Made by a program: the position numbers and the translations under genes. Shown in pieces: positions 61,859 through 64,000 of a stretch of DNA of 64,000 bases. The notes beneath the pieces are model-generated. The model was not told the origin of the DNA, made no database searches, and saw only the letters and a list, made by a program, of their open reading frames with translations. Positions within the stretch are counted from its first letter, which is position 1. The number at the start of each line of letters is the position of its first letter. Source of the stretch: Paenarthrobacter aurescens TC1 (GTDB taxonomy: Bacteria > Actinomycetota > Actinomycetes > Actinomycetales > Micrococcaceae); assembly GCA_000014925.1 (NCBI GenBank), contig CP000474.1, positions 558,001-622,000 of the forward strand. The letters are read 5' to 3'.

Positions 61859-62317
61859 ATGACGGACACGGAAAAGTCGGCCACGAAGGAAAAGTCCTAC
61901 GACGGTTTCACTGAAGAAGAGCGCGCAGCAATGAAGGAGCGCGCACAAGAACTCAAGAAGGCGCCGCGCAAGAAATCGTCCAAGGCAGATGGCGAGGCTG
62001 ACGTGTTGGCCAAGATCGCCGAGATGCCTGAGGCAGATAAGGCTCTTGCCGAGCGAATCCACGCGATCGTCAAGGAGCACGCCCCGGAGCTCACCCCCAA
62101 AACCTGGTACGGTATGCCCGCCTACGCCAGGGACGGGAAGAACATCGTCTTCTTCCAGAGCTCCCACAAGTTCAAGGCGAGGTACGCCACGCTCGGCTTC
62201 GAAGAGAACGCCCAGCTGGATGACGGCGCCATGTGGCCCACGTCCTTCGCGCTCACCGAGATCACGCCTGAGACTGAGGCAAGAATCGTCGAGCTCATTA
62301 AGAAGGCACTGAGCTAA
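61859..62317 (+). CDS. DUF1801/YdhG-like protein
   Basis: 152 aa from ATG 61859 with GGGGAGAG upstream; the earlier part of the frame is non-coding. A charged N-terminal 55 residues (FTEEERAAMKERAQELKK) precedes the domain, PELTPKTWYGMPAYARDGKNIVFFQ, KARYATLGF and the late WPTSFALTEITPETEARI. The group contains frataxin-like and putative iron-chaperone proteins; no function is established for this one. Confidence 0.85.
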   Translation: MTDTEKSATKEKSYDGFTEEERAAMKERAQELKKAPRKKSSKADGEADVLAKIAEMPEADKALAERIHAIVKEHAPELTPKTWYGMPAYARDGKNIVFFQSSHKFKARYATLGFEENAQLDDGAMWPTSFALTEITPETEARIVELIKKALS

Positions 62318-62328
62318 GGGCGCGCCCG

Positions 62329-63465
62329 CTAGGTCGGTTGGCTGTTGGCTGGCGGGAGTTCCGGATTCATGGGTTCCAGGTCCGGATCTTCTGCCGTCCA
62401 CACTTGGATGATGGCCCACGTTACCGCCGCGATGGGTACCGCCAGGACGGCGCCGATGATGCCCGCAAGGATGGTGCCTGCCGTCAGGGCCATCAGGATG
62501 ACCAGTGCGTGGAGCTCCAGGGACTTGCCCATGACCACCGGCTGGAGGAGGTCGCCTTCGAGCTGGTTGACGGCGATCACTACGATGATCACGATCAATG
62601 CCACGATGGGACCGTTGGCCACGAGTGCCACCAAAGCAGCCAGGATTCCGGCCACTGTGGCACCCACCAAGGGGATGAATGCGCCGATGAACACGATGAT
62701 GGCCAAAGGGATGGCGAGCGGAACTTGCATGATGAGCAAGGCAGCGCCGATGGCCACGGTGTCCACCAACGCCACGATCGCCGTTCCCCGGACGTAGCCC
62801 CCCAGGACCTCCATGGTCCGCTTGCCGACGCGGCGAAGTTTGGCTTCGCGCCTGCCTTTGAAGGGCCTCAGGAAGAATTCCCAGATTTTGGCGCCGTCCT
62901 TGAGGAAGAAGAACAGGATGACTACCACCAGGCTGGCGCCGGCCAGGAATTCGGTGACTACCGACAGTCCGGTCACTGCACCGGAGCGTACCTGGCTGCT
63001 CTGCGCGAACTCCACTACGGCTTCCCGTGCCTGGTTCAGTTGCTCCCGGTCAATGGGAAACGGTCCGGTCAGCAGGAAGCTTTCCAGTTCGTCCAAACCG
63101 GCTGCTGCCTGACTGATCAGTTCGTCCCATTGGCTTCGGACTGACATCACAATGACAGTGATGACCCCGCCGAGCACTATCAACAAGCCCAGGAAGGCGA
63201 CTCCAGTGGCCAGTCCTCCACGCCATCCGCGGCGTCGCAGCATATTCACGAAGGGGCCGATGGCCGCGGCCAGAATCAGGGCGATGAGCACCGGGATGAC
63301 GAGCAAGCGGATTTGGAGCAGCCCAAAAACCGCAACCACTGTCAGGGTCAGAATGAGCAGTATCTGAAGCGCCCGGGTGGCCGTCCGGCCCAGTGAGTCT
63401 TTCCAGAGGTCGGGTTTGGATGGCTTGCGCACGGAAACGGGGGCTGTTTCCTCGGGTGCCGTCAT
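62329..63465 (-). CDS. AI-2E family transporter (PerM-like)
   Basis: 378 aa, ATG 63465 with CAGGAG upstream. Eight membrane segments in the family's order, with LLVIPVLIALILAAAIGPFV, the cytoplasmic-facing linker at about 100-175, and GAFIPLVGATVAGILAALVALV. Terminal regions are polar. Family members export small molecules or exchange Na+/H+; the name AI-2E does not establish a signal-export role. Confidence 0.92.
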   Translation of the reverse strand: MTAPEETAPVSVRKPSKPDLWKDSLGRTATRALQILLILTLTVVAVFGLLQIRLLVIPVLIALILAAAIGPFVNMLRRRGWRGGLATGVAFLGLLIVLGGVITVIVMSVRSQWDELISQAAAGLDELESFLLTGPFPIDREQLNQAREAVVEFAQSSQVRSGAVTGLSVVTEFLAGASLVVVILFFFLKDGAKIWEFFLRPFKGRREAKLRRVGKRTMEVLGGYVRGTAIVALVDTVAIGAALLIMQVPLAIPLAIIVFIGAFIPLVGATVAGILAALVALVANGPIVALIVIIVVIAVNQLEGDLLQPVVMGKSLELHALVILMALTAGTILAGIIGAVLAVPIAAVTWAIIQVWTAEDPDLEPMNPELPPANSQPT

Positions 63466-63566
63466 GATGAGCTCCTGTTCGTTCGCATCGGTTAGCCGAC
63501 GTGATCAAACATAAGCCTACTGACTATTGCCCTGGAGTGGAGACGTCCTGCGCCGGATTGGCCCGC

Positions 63567-63749
63567 CTAGTGAGTCGGATCGGGGTGCGGTGGGACGGGC
63601 CCGGGATCGGGAACCGGCAATGGACCAGGGGTTGGGTTCGGGTCCGGAATGGGGCTGGGTGGAAAGGGGGTGGTGGGATCCGGCGGTGGCGGCACGGGTC
63701 CGGGATCCGGAGGGAATGGCTCGGGCTCGTGGGTGGGAGGAAGTGTCAC
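63567..63749 (-). CDS. Short proline-rich peptide
   Basis: 60 aa, GTG 63749 with an excellent ribosome site AAAGGAG about six bases upstream on the minus strand. Composition is dominated by Pro, Asp, Gly and Thr, with EPFPPDPGPVPPPPDP and PLPVPDPGPVPPHPDP. No signal peptide or family. The ribosome site argues for real translation, though the low-complexity sequence could be chance. Confidence 0.5.
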   Translation of the reverse strand: MTLPPTHEPEPFPPDPGPVPPPPDPTTPFPPSPIPDPNPTPGPLPVPDPGPVPPHPDPTH

Positions 63750-63910
63750 GATCTCTCCTTTGCGTACTCAGGGTATTGCTCCGGCAGATAACTGCAGCCT
63801 ACTCCCGGTTTCCAGTCAGCCACAGGGCTGCCTTTGCTGCAATACGGACAAATGGACCGCGGTGGGCGTATGCCGAGCTCCGGCCGCTGCTGGGATGAGT
63901 AGTTCAATTT

Positions 63911-63926
63911 TAGGTCATATGACCTA
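63911..63926. promoter_or_regulatory. Perfect 16-bp palindrome, candidate operator
   Basis: TAGGTCATATGACCTA is a perfect palindrome ending 11 bases before ATG 63938 and overlapping a candidate -10 box (TAGAAT, 63925-63930). It looks like the binding site of a dimeric repressor. Confidence 0.7.
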
Positions 63927-63937
63927 GAATAGAACTC

Positions 63938-64000
63938 ATGACTGATTTCCTTGAACTCGATACCACCGGTCCTGTGCTGATCGTCGGCGGTTACGGCACC
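63938..64000 (+). CDS. Start of a Rossmann-fold (saccharopine dehydrogenase-like?) gene, cut by window end
   Basis: Only 21 codons are present: ATG 63938 opens MTDFLELDTTGPVLIVGGYGT. LIVGGYG is a nucleotide-binding loop of the type seen in saccharopine dehydrogenase-family proteins. No ribosome site precedes it; TAGAAT lies seven bases upstream, so the message may be leaderless. Identity cannot be settled from this stretch. Confidence 0.55.
   Translation, partial: MTDFLELDTTGPVLIVGGYGT

Overview
The window looks like a chromosomal segment of a high-GC actinobacterium, most probably of the Micrococcaceae (Arthrobacter/Paenarthrobacter type). The basis is actinobacterial gene content (class II fba next to a DUF3151 gene, then purA; DUF6480; App1-like DUF2183), a DtxR/IdeR-type iron box, frequent GTG starts and several apparently leaderless promoters. 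I saw no rRNA, tRNA, CRISPR array, insertion sequence or phage gene. The genus is inference.

The most unusual region is the left end (1-5451), a RiPP cluster cut by the window edge. It holds the tail of an unrecognised gene, a HopA1-family protein, two 57-aa Cys-ending precursors, an EpiD/TvaF-type cysteine decarboxylase, an APH-fold kinase-like protein with an altered catalytic loop, and a pair of M16 peptidases. The four genes after the precursors run as overlapping ATGA pairs. This set matches the logic of class V lanthipeptides (lexapeptide-like) and of the AviMeCys-forming part of thioamitides, but no YcaO/TfuA gene is visible. I predict a pair of AviMeCys-containing lanthipeptides. A one-base excess in a C run near the start of the HopA1 gene looks like a frameshift.

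From 5465 to 8984 a probable minus-strand operon encodes a HAD phosphatase, a tyrosine phosphatase, a NarL-type sensor kinase and its response regulator. Next come two single-pass membrane proteins around a SpoU methyltransferase, then fba-DUF3151, an iron-siderophore ABC importer (14084-18263) with an iron box between its divergent arms, a uracil-DNA-glycosylase-like gene, purA, a DUF2306/TetR/EmrB-type efflux/SMP-30 group with a doubled operator, and a DUF6480 protein.

24980-36768 is C4-acid and amide metabolism: a solo fumarate-reductase-type flavoprotein opposite a LysR gene, mdh, a flavin monooxygenase, aspA, an overlapping RidA-DUF1028-M20 operon opposite a second LysR gene, and an MHS-type transporter sharing that LysR gene's candidate operators. 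36832-43335 is amine catabolism: TetR, copper amine oxidase, a His/Met-rich membrane protein, aldehyde dehydrogenase and an APC permease. Then follow another MHS transporter, an alpha/beta hydrolase opposite its TetR gene with two palindromic operators, and a CPA-type antiporter.

48032-50141 is a surface module: an ice-binding-like (DUF3494) protein on a Thr/Ala/Pro-repeat stalk with an LAGTG signal, followed four bases later by a sortase. After App1-like, CPBP-protease and Tat-exported PHP-domain genes, 54367-60365 is a LacI-controlled polar amino-acid ABC importer with a Gfo/Idh/MocA and a DAO-type oxidoreductase. The right end has two SipW-type secreted proteins, a DUF1801 protein, an AI-2E family transporter, a proline-rich peptide and the first codons of a Rossmann-fold gene behind a 16-bp palindrome.
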